Below are positions 10,026-18,811 of a stretch of DNA of 64,000 bases, piece after piece; position 1 is the first letter of the stretch, and the number at the start of each line of letters is the position of its first letter. Origin of the DNA: Serratia plymuthica (GTDB lineage Bacteria; Pseudomonadota; Gammaproteobacteria; Enterobacterales; Enterobacteriaceae); the NCBI RefSeq assembly GCF_018336935.1, contig NZ_CP068771.1:1116001-1180000 (forward strand), given 5' to 3'. Both the position numbers and the translations under genes were made by a program. Below the pieces are notes generated by a model that had not been told where the DNA came from, did not search any database, and was given only the letters and a program-made list of their open reading frames with translations.

Positions 10026-10053
10026 AAAGTTAATCAATCGTATGATTAACTTT
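10026..10053. promoter_or_regulatory. Palindromic operator between cecR and rhlE
   Basis: Perfect 11-bp arms AAAGTTAATCA and TGATTAACTTT are separated by 6 bp, 15 bp upstream of the cecR start. The position and symmetry fit an autoregulatory TetR-dimer site that could also act on rhlE, as reported for E. coli CecR. The rest of the gap to rhlE (10054-10313) is AT-rich at first and presumably holds the divergent promoters; I see no gene in it. Confidence 0.75.
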
Positions 10054-10313
10054 ATGCCAGATTGGGTAAAATGCAATCAGAAACCCTTTTTTAATTCAGG
10101 TTATTTTCAGGATATACTGAATTTCCGGCATATTGTGCTCTCAGTCAGTAAAATTGCGTTTTCTTGTGCGACTTCTGCTACACTCCCGCGCTGGTGCACT
10201 GCAGTTTGTGCCAAATCCCTCGTGGTCATGCTTAATGCCCCGTCTGATCATCCTCCCAGGAAACTGCACCGAACATTGTTTAGGTTAGGGGGGATCTGGA
10301 GCTTTTCTCTACT

Positions 10314-11672
10314 ATGTCATTTGAAACTCTCGGCTTAAGTGCTGAAATTCTGCGCGCTGTTGAAGAACAGGGCTATCGCGAACCTACGCCAATTCAGCGC
10401 CAGGCTATCCCTGTAGTGTTGGAAGGTCGTGACCTGATGGCCAGCGCACAGACCGGTACCGGTAAAACCGCTGGCTTTACCCTGCCGCTGTTGCAGCTGC
10501 TGAGTAAGCATGATCATCCGATCAAGGGCCGTCGCCCGGTACGTGCGTTGATCCTGACGCCAACCCGTGAACTGGCGGCGCAGATCGGCGAAAACGTCGA
10601 AGCTTACAGCAAACACCTGCGCCTGCGTTCGCTGGTGGTGTTTGGCGGCGTGAGCATCAACCCGCAGATGATGAAACTGCGCGGCGGCGTCGACATTCTG
10701 GTGGCAACACCGGGTCGCCTGCTGGATCTGGAACACCAGAACGCGGTTGATCTGTCCAAAATTGAAATTCTGGTGCTGGACGAAGCTGACCGCATGCTGG
10801 ATATGGGCTTTATCCATGATATCCGCCGCGTGCTGGCCAAGCTGCCTGCCAAGCGTCAGAACCTGCTGTTCTCAGCCACCTTCTCCGACGACATCAAAGC
10901 GTTGGCGAACAAGCTGTTGCACAACCCGGCCTCGGTGGAAGTGGCGCGCCGCAACACGGCGTCCGAGCAGATCGAACAAAGCGTGCACTTCGTCGACAAG
11001 AAGCGTAAGCGGGAACTGCTGTCGCAGATGATCGGCGAAGGCGACTGGAAGCAAGTATTGGTGTTCAACCGCACCAAGCACGGCGCCAACCACCTGGCCG
11101 AGCAGTTGAACAAAGACGGCATCACTGCCGCAGCGATCCACGGCAATAAAAGCCAGGGCGCGCGTACCCGTGCATTGGCCGATTTTAAAGACGGCAAAAT
11201 TCGCGTGCTGGTGGCAACCGACATCGCGGCGCGCGGTCTGGACATCGACCAACTGCCGCACGTGGTGAACTACGAGCTGCCTAACGTGCCGGAAGATTAC
11301 GTGCACCGCATCGGCCGTACCGGCCGTGCAGAGCGTACCGGTGAGGCGATCTCGTTGGTCTGCGTAGATGAACACAAACTGCTGCGCGACATCGAGCGCC
11401 TGCTGAAGCGTGAAATCCCGCGTATTGCCCTGCCAGGCTATGAGCCGGACCCAAGCATCAAGGCGGAGCCGATCATCAACGGCCGTCAGGGTGGCGGGCG
11501 CGGCAACGGCGGCGGTCAACGCTCCGGCGGCGGCCAGCGCAGCGGTAACGGCGGTGGCCATAGCGGCCAACGTGAAAACCGTGGCGGCGGCAGTGCCCGC
11601 CCTCAGGGTGACGGCAAGCCACGTTCAGGCGCGCCGGCACGACGTCCACGCAGCCGCAAGCCAGGCGAGTAA
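10314..11672 (+). CDS. rhlE: DEAD-box ATP-dependent RNA helicase RhlE
   Basis: RNA helicase (452 residues) involved in ribosome assembly and RNA turnover. Visible motifs: FETLGLS and the Q motif PTPIQ (residues 24-28), Walker A AQTGTGKT (45-52), DEAD (156-159), SAT (187-189), and the C-terminal HRIGRTGR. The last 60 residues are a Gly/Arg/Gln-rich low-complexity tail likely to bind RNA. It is transcribed away from cecR across the palindromic operator. Confidence 0.96.
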   Translation: MSFETLGLSAEILRAVEEQGYREPTPIQRQAIPVVLEGRDLMASAQTGTGKTAGFTLPLLQLLSKHDHPIKGRRPVRALILTPTRELAAQIGENVEAYSKHLRLRSLVVFGGVSINPQMMKLRGGVDILVATPGRLLDLEHQNAVDLSKIEILVLDEADRMLDMGFIHDIRRVLAKLPAKRQNLLFSATFSDDIKALANKLLHNPASVEVARRNTASEQIEQSVHFVDKKRKRELLSQMIGEGDWKQVLVFNRTKHGANHLAEQLNKDGITAAAIHGNKSQGARTRALADFKDGKIRVLVATDIAARGLDIDQLPHVVNYELPNVPEDYVHRIGRTGRAERTGEAISLVCVDEHKLLRDIERLLKREIPRIALPGYEPDPSIKAEPIINGRQGGGRGNGGGQRSGGGQRSGNGGGHSGQRENRGGGSARPQGDGKPRSGAPARRPRSRKPGE

Positions 11673-11698
11673 TATCGCGCTGTTGCAAGATGCTATCA

Positions 11699-11724
11699 GG
11701 CCACCTTTACAGGTGGCTTTTTTT
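11699..11724 (+). terminator. Rho-independent terminator after rhlE
   Basis: GCCACCT and AGGTGGC form a 7-bp stem with a 4-nt loop, followed by seven T. It lies 27 bp past the rhlE stop. Confidence 0.9.
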
Positions 11725-11787
11725 ATGTCTGGCGGAAGTGAATTTTCGTACTAGGATCGACGGGGTAAGCCAATTTCTCTGGAGCCG

Positions 11788-12750
11788 ATGATGAAACTGA
11801 AGTGCGCAATTCTTGATGATTATCAGCAGGTGGCACTCACGATGGCGGACTGGTCGACGATAGCCGGGCGGGTCGAGGTGTTCGCCATGAGCCAGCATTT
11901 TACCGATGAGGCGGAGCTGGCGGTGCACCTGCAAGACTGTGACATGCTGGTGATCATGCGCGAACGCACGCCGATTACCGCCACGCTACTGGCCCGGTTG
12001 CCGAAGTTAAAACTGCTGATCACCTCTGGCATGCGCAATGCCTCTATCGATCTGGCCGCCGCCGAGCAGCGCGGCATTGTGGTTTGCGGCACCGCCAGCG
12101 GTTCGGCCGCGCCGATGGAACTGACCTGGGCGCTGCTGTTGGGGTTGGCAAAGCACACGGTGGCGGAAAACGCCGGGCTGCGCAATAACGGCCCCTGGCA
12201 ACAGGCGCTTGGCGTCACTCTGCAAGGCAAAACGCTGGGCCTGCTGGGGCTGGGCAAGATTGGCAGCCAGATGGCCAAGGTGGCGCAGGCGTTCGGCATG
12301 CGGGTGCTGGCCTGGAGCCAGAACCTGACGGCGGAAAGAGCCGGGCAACAGGGCGTTGCGCTGGCCGAATCGAAACTGGCGCTGTTCGAGCAGAGCGATT
12401 TTGTCTCCGTCCATTTGGTGCTGAGCGAACGCAGCCGCGGGCTGGTGGGGCGCGATGAACTGGCCGCGATGAAGCCTTCCGCGTATCTGATCAACACCTC
12501 GCGCGCGGCGATTGTCGATCAGGAGGCGTTGATAGAAGCTCTGCAACAACAACGGATCGCCGGCGCCGGGCTGGACGTGTTCGAGGTTGAACCTTTGCCG
12601 ATGGACGATATCTTCCGCCGCCTGCCCAACGTGCTGGCGACGCCGCACCTGGGTTACGTGGCCGATGACAACTACCGCATCTATTTCCGCGAGGCGATTG
12701 AGGACATCGAGGCGTTTCTCGCCGGACAGCCCCTGCGCAGGTTGGGCTAA
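11788..12750 (+). CDS. D-2-hydroxyacid dehydrogenase family protein
   Basis: NAD(P)-dependent 2-hydroxyacid dehydrogenase (320 residues); the substrate is not evident. The nucleotide-binding loop GLGKIG is at residues 154-159. The catalytic set is present: Arg239 in NTSRAAIVD, Glu268 in FEVEPL and His287 in TPHLGY. Relatives include phosphoglycerate, glyoxylate and D-lactate dehydrogenases, but it lacks the C-terminal ACT domain of SerA. The first two codons are both ATG, so the start may be 11788 or 11791. It stands alone between a terminator and an ERIC element. Confidence 0.85.
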   Translation: MMKLKCAILDDYQQVALTMADWSTIAGRVEVFAMSQHFTDEAELAVHLQDCDMLVIMRERTPITATLLARLPKLKLLITSGMRNASIDLAAAEQRGIVVCGTASGSAAPMELTWALLLGLAKHTVAENAGLRNNGPWQQALGVTLQGKTLGLLGLGKIGSQMAKVAQAFGMRVLAWSQNLTAERAGQQGVALAESKLALFEQSDFVSVHLVLSERSRGLVGRDELAAMKPSAYLINTSRAAIVDQEALIEALQQQRIAGAGLDVFEVEPLPMDDIFRRLPNVLATPHLGYVADDNYRIYFREAIEDIEAFLAGQPLRRLG

Positions 12751-12761
12751 GCGCGGTTTGA

Positions 12762-12964
12762 ATCCCAAAATAATTGGAGTTGCATCGCGGCGGCAACTAA
12801 GCGCATCCCTGGGAGCGTACAGGTAGTATGTGACCGGGGTGACAAATCTGTCAGGAACAGATTTGAACGCTGCTTGCAGCGGCCCCAAAGGGGGGGGGGC
12901 CCACGGATGGGCCGAATATCCGCAGGAAGCCAACAAAGATGCAGCTTCAAATATGCAGGGTTTA
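12762..12964. repeat. ERIC element enlarged by an internal insertion
   Basis: The ends (ATCCCAAAATAATTGGAGTT on the left, GCAGCTTCAAATATGCAGGG on the right) and the arm CATCCCTGGGAGCGTACAGG are ERIC sequence. After GACCGGGGTGA comes an extra segment of roughly 76 bp. It holds the hairpins CAAATCTGT/ACAGATTTG, CGCTGC/GCAGCG and GGCCCA/TGGGCC, plus a run of about ten G, before the right arm resumes. A related insert is found in the element at 50481. Confidence 0.85.
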
Positions 12965-13034
12965 TTCCCCCGTGCGCTTGTCTGATGGCGGCATTCCCCC
13001 GTATCATTGCGCGTCTTTTTTAGCTGGGGTGATC

Positions 13035-13964
13035 ATGCGCGTATTATTGGCTCCGATGGAGGGCGTTCTCGATTCTTTGGTGCGCGAGCTGCTCACCGAA
13101 GTGAACGACTACGACCTGTGCATCACCGAATTCCTGCGCGTGGTTGACCAACTGCTGCCGGCCAAATCTTTCTACCGCCTGTGCCCCGAACTGCATCACG
13201 CCAGCCGCACCCCGTCCGGCACGCTGGTGCGCATCCAACTGCTGGGCCAGCACCCGCAGTGGTTGGGGGAAAACGCCGCCCGTGCGGTCGAACTGGGTTC
13301 TTACGGCGTCGATCTCAACTGTGGTTGCCCGTCCAAGCTGGTCAACGGCAGCGGCGGCGGGGCGACCTTGCTGAAAGATCCGGAACTGATTTACCAGGGT
13401 GCGAAAGCGATGCGCGCAGCGGTGCCGGATCATCTGCCGGTGACGGTAAAGGTACGCTTGGGTTGGGACAGCGACAGCCGCAGTTTTGAAATCGCCGACG
13501 CGGTGCAACAGGCGGGCGCCACCGAGCTGGCGGTGCATGGCCGTACCAAAGAGGACGGCTACAAGGCAGAACGCATTAACTGGGCGGCGATTGGCGAAAT
13601 CCGCAAGCGGCTGACCATTCCAGTGATCGCCAACGGCGAAATCTGGGATTACCAAAGCGCACAAGACTGCCGGCAAACTACCGGCTGCGACGCGGTGATG
13701 CTGGGGCGCGGCGCATTAAACGTACCGAACCTGAGCCGGGTGGTGAAATACAACGAACCGCGCATGCCGTGGCCGCAGGTGGTGCAACTGCTGCAAAAAT
13801 ACGTTCATCTGGAAAAACAGGGCGACACCGGCCTGTATCACGTGGCGCGCATCAAGCAGTGGCTGGGGTATTTACGCAAAGAGTATGCCGAGGCCACCGA
13901 CCTGTTCGGCGAAGTTCGCGCTCTGACCAACTCGAAGGACATTGCGCGGGTGATTTGTGGGTGA
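13035..13964 (+). CDS. dusC: tRNA-dihydrouridine(16) synthase DusC
   Basis: FMN-dependent enzyme reducing uridine-16 in the tRNA D-loop. The 309-residue TIM-barrel protein is nearly identical to E. coli DusC in key blocks: [15 protein letters not shown] at the start, [17 protein letters not shown] with the catalytic cysteine, [10 protein letters not shown], and [20 protein letters not shown]. The ATG at 13035 matches the family start. The C-terminus ends ARVICG, a few residues shorter than in E. coli. An AT-rich island begins immediately downstream. Confidence 0.96.
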   Translation: MRVLLAPMEGVLDSLVRELLTEVNDYDLCITEFLRVVDQLLPAKSFYRLCPELHHASRTPSGTLVRIQLLGQHPQWLGENAARAVELGSYGVDLNCGCPSKLVNGSGGGATLLKDPELIYQGAKAMRAAVPDHLPVTVKVRLGWDSDSRSFEIADAVQQAGATELAVHGRTKEDGYKAERINWAAIGEIRKRLTIPVIANGEIWDYQSAQDCRQTTGCDAVMLGRGALNVPNLSRVVKYNEPRMPWPQVVQLLQKYVHLEKQGDTGLYHVARIKQWLGYLRKEYAEATDLFGEVRALTNSKDIARVICG

Positions 13965-14084
13965 TAATAATATAAAATAATTAAATTAATGGTCGATTTA
14001 TTCTATTGGCGATATTGTTTTCATTTAATGTACTGGCAGGTTTAAAGTTATAGTCTATACTGGTTTTAATTTAAAATTAAAATA

Positions 14085-16190
14085 GTGACTAATCAAATGA
14101 AAATAGATTATTTAAAAATAATTAATTTTAGAGGGATAAAGGAAATAACATTAGAGAATTTAGGTAGAATGGTCGTAATCGCTGGGCAAAATGGTTCTGG
14201 GAAATCGTGTGTTTTTGATGCTATTAGGTTACTAAAATCAGTCTATGGAGGTTATCAGCCAAATGAGTGGCATCAATGGATGGGCGAGTTTCAAATTAGT
14301 ATTACGAATAACCCCGATGATTTTTCCCCTATATTTAACAATAGGCTTGAAGTTGTAAGGATTATTTGCGATTTTAGTTTGTCAAAAGAAGAAAAGGAAT
14401 ATATAAATAACAATTCAACAGTGTTATTAAAGGAAAAAATCTGGAGAGATATGATGCCGGAAGCATATCAATCCGGGGTGAAAGTGATGGCTGCATTTAC
14501 TGCTAAATTTAAAGATAAAGAGATTGAGTTTAATGAAAAGTTCAAATATGAAAATGATCTTCTTAAAAAAGAGTTGAGTTATGAATGTATAAGAGGGGAG
14601 TTTTTTATTGAACCAAATGAACCTCCCCAGTTTGAGTTATCTCCTGTTTTATCGATAATTTTTAGTAATTTCAAATTGAGCGATATAGGAGTTGTTGATT
14701 ATCATGGTGCCCAGCGGCATTATAGTCGAGAGAATATTCAAGGTATAAATTTAAACTTGGACTCTATTGAGCAACAGCGTAGTCATTCTGCCTTATATAA
14801 CTATGGGTCAAAATATAATAATATAAAGGGTGAAATGGCATCCTCCTATATTAAGGAGATGTTAATTGAGCAAGCAGGGATCCCTCGAGAAAAACAGTTA
14901 TCTTTGACTAATACGTTAAAAGAACTATTTACTACATTTTTTCCTGAAAAAGAGTTTTTAGGACCGCAACCAACAAAAAAAGGTAGTTTGATATTTCCTG
15001 TTAAGACAAAAAATGGAAGTGTCCATGATTTAGATGAATTGAGTTCCGGTGAGAAGGAAATACTATATGGATATTTGAGAATTAGGAATTCCGCCCCTAA
15101 ATACTCTATAATTTTACTCGATGAACCAGAGTTACATTTAAATCCTAGGTTAATTAGATCATTGCCTCGTTTTTATAATAAACATCTGGGAGAGGATTTG
15201 GATAATCAAATTTGGCTTGTTACTCATTCGGATTCACTTCTTCGGGAGGTTGTAGGGGTGGAAACGTATAGTGTCTTTCATATGGTACCATGTTGGAGTA
15301 TAGGTGATGATGTAGGGCAGATAAAGAAACTTTCTGCGACAAAAGATCTTGATTTGGCACTCGTTGATATGGTCGGAGATTTGGCTGCATATAGACCTGG
15401 TGGGAAAGTAATTATTTTGGAAGGAGGGGGGGATTCAGACTTTGATCAGAAGGTAATATCGACTTTATTTCCTGAGTTATTTGGTCATGTCAATCTCATA
15501 TCAGGTAGTAATAAAATGAGAGTTAGAGCATTACATGAAATTTTAAACAAGCTCTCCTCAAATGAGGCATTACCATTTGATTTTTATTGCATTACTGACA
15601 TGGATTCTGAAAGGAAAATTGACAAAGACTCATCAAAAAATATTTTTACATGGGATGTATATCATATAGAAAATTACTTCCTAAATACTAAATATATAAA
15701 AGATGCATTATCAATTCTTCATCTTAATGAAGGATATAGTGAAGATTTTATCCTCAGTGAATTACGTGATTGTGCAACTAAAACAATTCCAGAGTTAATA
15801 AGACATGAGCTATCATGCTTTGTTAATGAAAAAATATTAAGGTGCATTAATTTAAAAGTAGCTCCTAATACTAATGATTTGGCTAGTAAGTTATTTGCCG
15901 CGACTTCTAATTCACTGGATAAAATAAAAAGTGTTACCGATAATGAATTAAGCGTATCATCTCTTAGTGAATTTGAAAATAAATTAAGTGAAAAGTACTA
16001 TGGCAGCTTGTCTGATGGTTCCTGGGTTAATATTATCAGAGGTAGGGATGTGCTTAAGTCATTTGTTGGTAAGCATGGTGGTGGGGTAGCATATGACGTT
16101 TTCAGAAATGTTATAATCGCTAGCATGAAAAATGATTCTTATCGTCCATTTGGTATGAAGGAAATAATAAATAAGATAGTTAATTCTTAA
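14085..16190 (+). CDS. ABC-type ATPase fused to a DUF4435/TOPRIM-like domain (PARIS-like)
   Basis: A 701-residue protein in an AT-rich stretch unlike its neighbours. The N-terminal half is an SMC/OLD-like ATPase: FRGIKE at 15-20, Walker A GQNGSGKS at 34-41, signature LSSGE at 319-323, Walker B ILLDEPE at 343-349, and a His (H381) in WLVTHSD. The second half (about 440-701) has IILEGGGDSDFD (Glu446), TDMDSE (Asp505, Asp507), HIENYFL (527-533) and RGRDVL. This is the acidic-residue and IENY pattern I associate with DUF4435, the toxin half (AriB) of the PARIS antiphage system; the ATPase half corresponds to AriA. So it is probably a merged PARIS-type or OLD-family defence protein. The start may be the GTG at 14085 or the ATG at 14097; neither has a clear ribosome site. 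Confidence 0.72.
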   Translation: MTNQMKIDYLKIINFRGIKEITLENLGRMVVIAGQNGSGKSCVFDAIRLLKSVYGGYQPNEWHQWMGEFQISITNNPDDFSPIFNNRLEVVRIICDFSLSKEEKEYINNNSTVLLKEKIWRDMMPEAYQSGVKVMAAFTAKFKDKEIEFNEKFKYENDLLKKELSYECIRGEFFIEPNEPPQFELSPVLSIIFSNFKLSDIGVVDYHGAQRHYSRENIQGINLNLDSIEQQRSHSALYNYGSKYNNIKGEMASSYIKEMLIEQAGIPREKQLSLTNTLKELFTTFFPEKEFLGPQPTKKGSLIFPVKTKNGSVHDLDELSSGEKEILYGYLRIRNSAPKYSIILLDEPELHLNPRLIRSLPRFYNKHLGEDLDNQIWLVTHSDSLLREVVGVETYSVFHMVPCWSIGDDVGQIKKLSATKDLDLALVDMVGDLAAYRPGGKVIILEGGGDSDFDQKVISTLFPELFGHVNLISGSNKMRVRALHEILNKLSSNEALPFDFYCITDMDSERKIDKDSSKNIFTWDVYHIENYFLNTKYIKDALSILHLNEGYSEDFILSELRDCATKTIPELIRHELSCFVNEKILRCINLKVAPNTNDLASKLFAATSNSLDKIKSVTDNELSVSSLSEFENKLSEKYYGSLSDGSWVNIIRGRDVLKSFVGKHGGGVAYDVFRNVIIASMKNDSYRPFGMKEIINKIVNS

Positions 16191-16873
16191 ATGTGAAATT
16201 GTTCTTAATAATGGGGATGAACCGGTTTAGTATACTCTTGTGGATGCAACTTGCATAATTAATCACCGTTTTTCATGTTTTATTTTTTTGATGGCTGGGT
16301 TTTTAAAAATAAAACTCCTGCATAACAGGTTTTTTATAGTGAATTTTTACCGGAGATTTAAGTGTTCTATCTACCACGTGGCTCGGAACTCAGGCATTTA
16401 CCCTGCGGCGACCCTCTGATCTATTAATATAAAGGTATTCCAAGGTTTTGATTAGTCTCGTTGCGTTTTTAGCTCGATTTCGAGCAGATGAGGTATCAGC
16501 TTATTCAACTCTACCAATTTTTTCTCTTCATTACTAAAATAAATGATCTTTTTGCATTAGTCGAAAGCAGCTCACCGGATTAGGAGTCAGCGTGGTACCA
16601 GCCGGTCTATAAAGGTTTTTCTCTCCTCCCAGTCTGTAACGTTGATCATCACTGTACTAGTAAGATCATCAATGGGGGGCGTAGAGCTATTCATAGTTAG
16701 CAGTCAGCTCTATTAACGCAATAAATCGCTTAACAGTACCTATAGGCGGGTGCATGATTGATACCCGAATAACTTGGCCAAGCTGATGAGAAAAAACAGA
16801 GTAAGGTTGCCTTCTGCTTATTTAACACAATTCCATCGGGCCAAGTAGCGCTCAAAAAATTAAAACTGTGTCA
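16191..16873. other. AT-rich non-coding tail of the island
   Basis: There is no convincing gene in these 683 bp. A weak terminator-like signal (CCTG/CAGG with a T-run) lies near 16317-16336, downstream of the ATPase gene. A 33-codon open stretch on the minus strand at 16452-16556 is listed separately. Composition shifts back toward the GC-rich background on approaching 16870. Confidence 0.5.
16452..16556 (-). pseudogene. Possible C-terminal gene remnant
   Basis: Thirty-four codons are open before a TAA at 16452, bounded upstream by another TAA. The encoded string includes KKIIYFSNEEKKLVELNKL and a lysine/glutamate-rich tail, which looks like the end of a real helical protein. There is no start codon with a ribosome site. 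It may be debris from a gene lost when the island was acquired, or chance. Confidence 0.25.
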
Positions 16874-17674
16874 TCAACGGCCCAAATCAATTCCAAAATA
16901 GCGCATCAGCACTGCACGCCGTTCGTCTTCTGAATGCAGCGTAGATTCATGGCGCTGGTGATCTTCGGTGATAATCAGCTTGTTCTCGCTGAGGGTTACC
17001 CGGCCATTTTCCGTTGGCCGCGAGCACACCAGCCGCTGGGTAAAATGCGACTGCGGCGAGGTGCTGTGGTAGTGGCACATGCCGTCGAACTCACTCGGCT
17101 CACGGGCTTGCAGGGTAAAGCGGTACAGGGTTTTGGCGTGTGAGCGGTTATCGCCGTTTCTGCGTTCCAGGTAATAAGTCTCGCCTTCCTGTTCTAGATG
17201 GAAGGTGCCGCTGGTCTGCGGCTGCTGTTCGGTGGTGGTGATTTTCAGCGGCGTCAGGAACGAATCGCCAAACCCCACGTCCACCAGATACGGCTGATCC
17301 AGCTCCACTTTCAGCGCCATATGGTCGAAGGGCGCGCCGAAGCTGCCGTCGCGCGCGCGGATCTCGCCGGAAATAAACTGCACGTTAAAGCCGATGTCCT
17401 TCAACAGCAGGGCAAACAGCCGGTTCAGCTCATAGCAAAAGCCGCCGCGGTTGCGTTCGACAATTTTATTGAACAGCGCCTGTTCTTCCAGATGAATGCC
17501 CTGGCGATAAATAATGCTCAGGTTCTCAAAGGGCACGCTCAGCATATGGCAGCGGTGTAATTGTTGCAGCGTCAGGAGGTCAGCCTGGGGGATGCCTGCA
17601 AATCCAATATGTTGCAGGTAGCGTTGTTTATCCACGGAGTGTCTCGCAGCCAAAAAATCGATGATATCTTTCAT
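16874..17674 (-). CDS. Arylamine N-acetyltransferase
   Basis: Acetyl-CoA-dependent enzyme that N- or O-acetylates arylamines and hydroxylamines (NAT/NhoA family, 266 residues). The catalytic triad is visible as Cys80 in RGGFCYELN, His118 in FDHMAL and Asp132 in VDVGFGD. The start at 17674 lies within a base or two of a shortened ERIC, so its 5' leader is repeat-derived. There is no other methionine near the N-terminus. Confidence 0.92.
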   Translation of the reverse strand: MKDIIDFLAARHSVDKQRYLQHIGFAGIPQADLLTLQQLHRCHMLSVPFENLSIIYRQGIHLEEQALFNKIVERNRGGFCYELNRLFALLLKDIGFNVQFISGEIRARDGSFGAPFDHMALKVELDQPYLVDVGFGDSFLTPLKITTTEQQPQTSGTFHLEQEGETYYLERRNGDNRSHAKTLYRFTLQAREPSEFDGMCHYHSTSPQSHFTQRLVCSRPTENGRVTLSENKLIITEDHQRHESTLHSEDERRAVLMRYFGIDLGR

Positions 17675-17750
17675 ACTCCAAGCCGCATCTTTGTTGACTG
17701 CCTGCGCTTAGGTGTCGCCGCGATGCAACTCGAATTATTGTGGATATATA
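17673..17750. repeat. Internally deleted ERIC at the arylamine acetyltransferase start
   Basis: It begins ATACTCCAAGCCGCATCTTT and ends GATGCAACTCGAATTATTG followed by TGGATATATA. These are the two outer arms of an ERIC with the central third missing. The outer edge abuts the start codon of the minus-strand acetyltransferase gene. Confidence 0.75.
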
Positions 17751-17794
17751 AAATAGTTGGATTTTTCACCGCTGTGGGCGCAATACGTGCTGTG

Positions 17795-18730
17795 TCAAAA
17801 CGCCGGGGGTTTGCCTGCCGCCTGCAGCAGCAGATTCACCCAGCGGCGGGTGGTGGCGCTAACGAACGCGCTGTCCGCCCAGCACAGGCGATATTGATAG
17901 GCGCAGGGCAGTCGTCCGTATTCGCCAAACACCGGCACCAGCTTGCCTGCGGCTAACGCATCCTGCGCCACCGCCAGGCTGCCGAGCACGATGCCGTTGC
18001 CTTCCATCGCTTCCTGCAACGCATGGCCGACGCTGTTAACGGTGAGGATGCCGCGCGGTGTCGCTGCGCCTGCGCCAAAGGCGGCGAACCAGTCTTGCCA
18101 GCCGGCGGCGCCCAGCCCTTGCGCATCCTTCCACGGCGAGTGAATCAAGGGGGCCTGCGGCAAATCGGCGAGGGTGAACGCAGGATGTGCGGCCAGAAAT
18201 GCGGGGCTCGCCAGCGGCGCAAAGGCATCGGCCAACAGTTCGCGGGAATGCGGCGGCGGGTTGGCGGTGGGGCTGTAACGGATGGCGATGTCCGCTTCGC
18301 CGCTGGCTAAATCGCGCAGGCTTTCGTTGGCGTCCAGCACCAGCGAGACATCAGGATCGGCGTGGCGCAGCGCCGGTAAACGCGCCGCCAGCCAATGGCT
18401 GGCAATGCCCAGCGTGCAGGTGAGTTTCAGCGTTTGCTGCTGCGTCGGCCGGGCGCGATCGCTGGCTTTTTGCAGCAGCGTCAGCGCACGGGTGACGTCG
18501 GTAGCCAGCCGTTTGCCGGTGTCGTTGAGCGCCACCGCATTGCCCTTGCGGTGAAAAAGTTCAACGCCCAGCTCGTTCTCCAACTGGCGTATCTGGCGGC
18601 TGACCGCCCCAAGCGTGACGTTCAACTGCTCCGCCGCCTCGGTAAAACTGGCGCAGCGCGCCGCCACCTCGAAGGTATGCAAGGCTTTCAGCGACGGCAG
18701 TCGTGGTTGGGCGTTCAGCTTGAGTTTCAT
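17795..18730 (-). CDS. LysR-family transcriptional regulator (GcvA-like)
   Basis: 311-residue regulator. The winged helix-turn-helix spans about residues 13-72 (TFEVAARCASFTEAAEQLNV and LGAVSRQIRQLENELGVELF), followed by a substrate-binding domain (EADIAIRY, LIHSPW). The overall form resembles GcvA/AmpR-type regulators. It is divergent from the EamA transporter at 18812 with 81 bp between starts, and that transporter is its likely target. Confidence 0.88.
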   Translation of the reverse strand: MKLKLNAQPRLPSLKALHTFEVAARCASFTEAAEQLNVTLGAVSRQIRQLENELGVELFHRKGNAVALNDTGKRLATDVTRALTLLQKASDRARPTQQQTLKLTCTLGIASHWLAARLPALRHADPDVSLVLDANESLRDLASGEADIAIRYSPTANPPPHSRELLADAFAPLASPAFLAAHPAFTLADLPQAPLIHSPWKDAQGLGAAGWQDWFAAFGAGAATPRGILTVNSVGHALQEAMEGNGIVLGSLAVAQDALAAGKLVPVFGEYGRLPCAYQYRLCWADSAFVSATTRRWVNLLLQAAGKPPAF

Positions 18731-18811
18731 TCAACCATATTGCCAATCTATCGATGTTCCACAAGCGATTTTTCTCTTACTTTTTGTCAACGAATCGGAC
18801 GGGAGAATTGG

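Noticed and set aside
12887..12899. Run of about ten G, possibly an assembly or sequencing slip
   Set aside because: It lies within a non-coding repeat insert and cannot be judged without reads. The related copy at 50.5 kb has a shorter run, so it is only noted.
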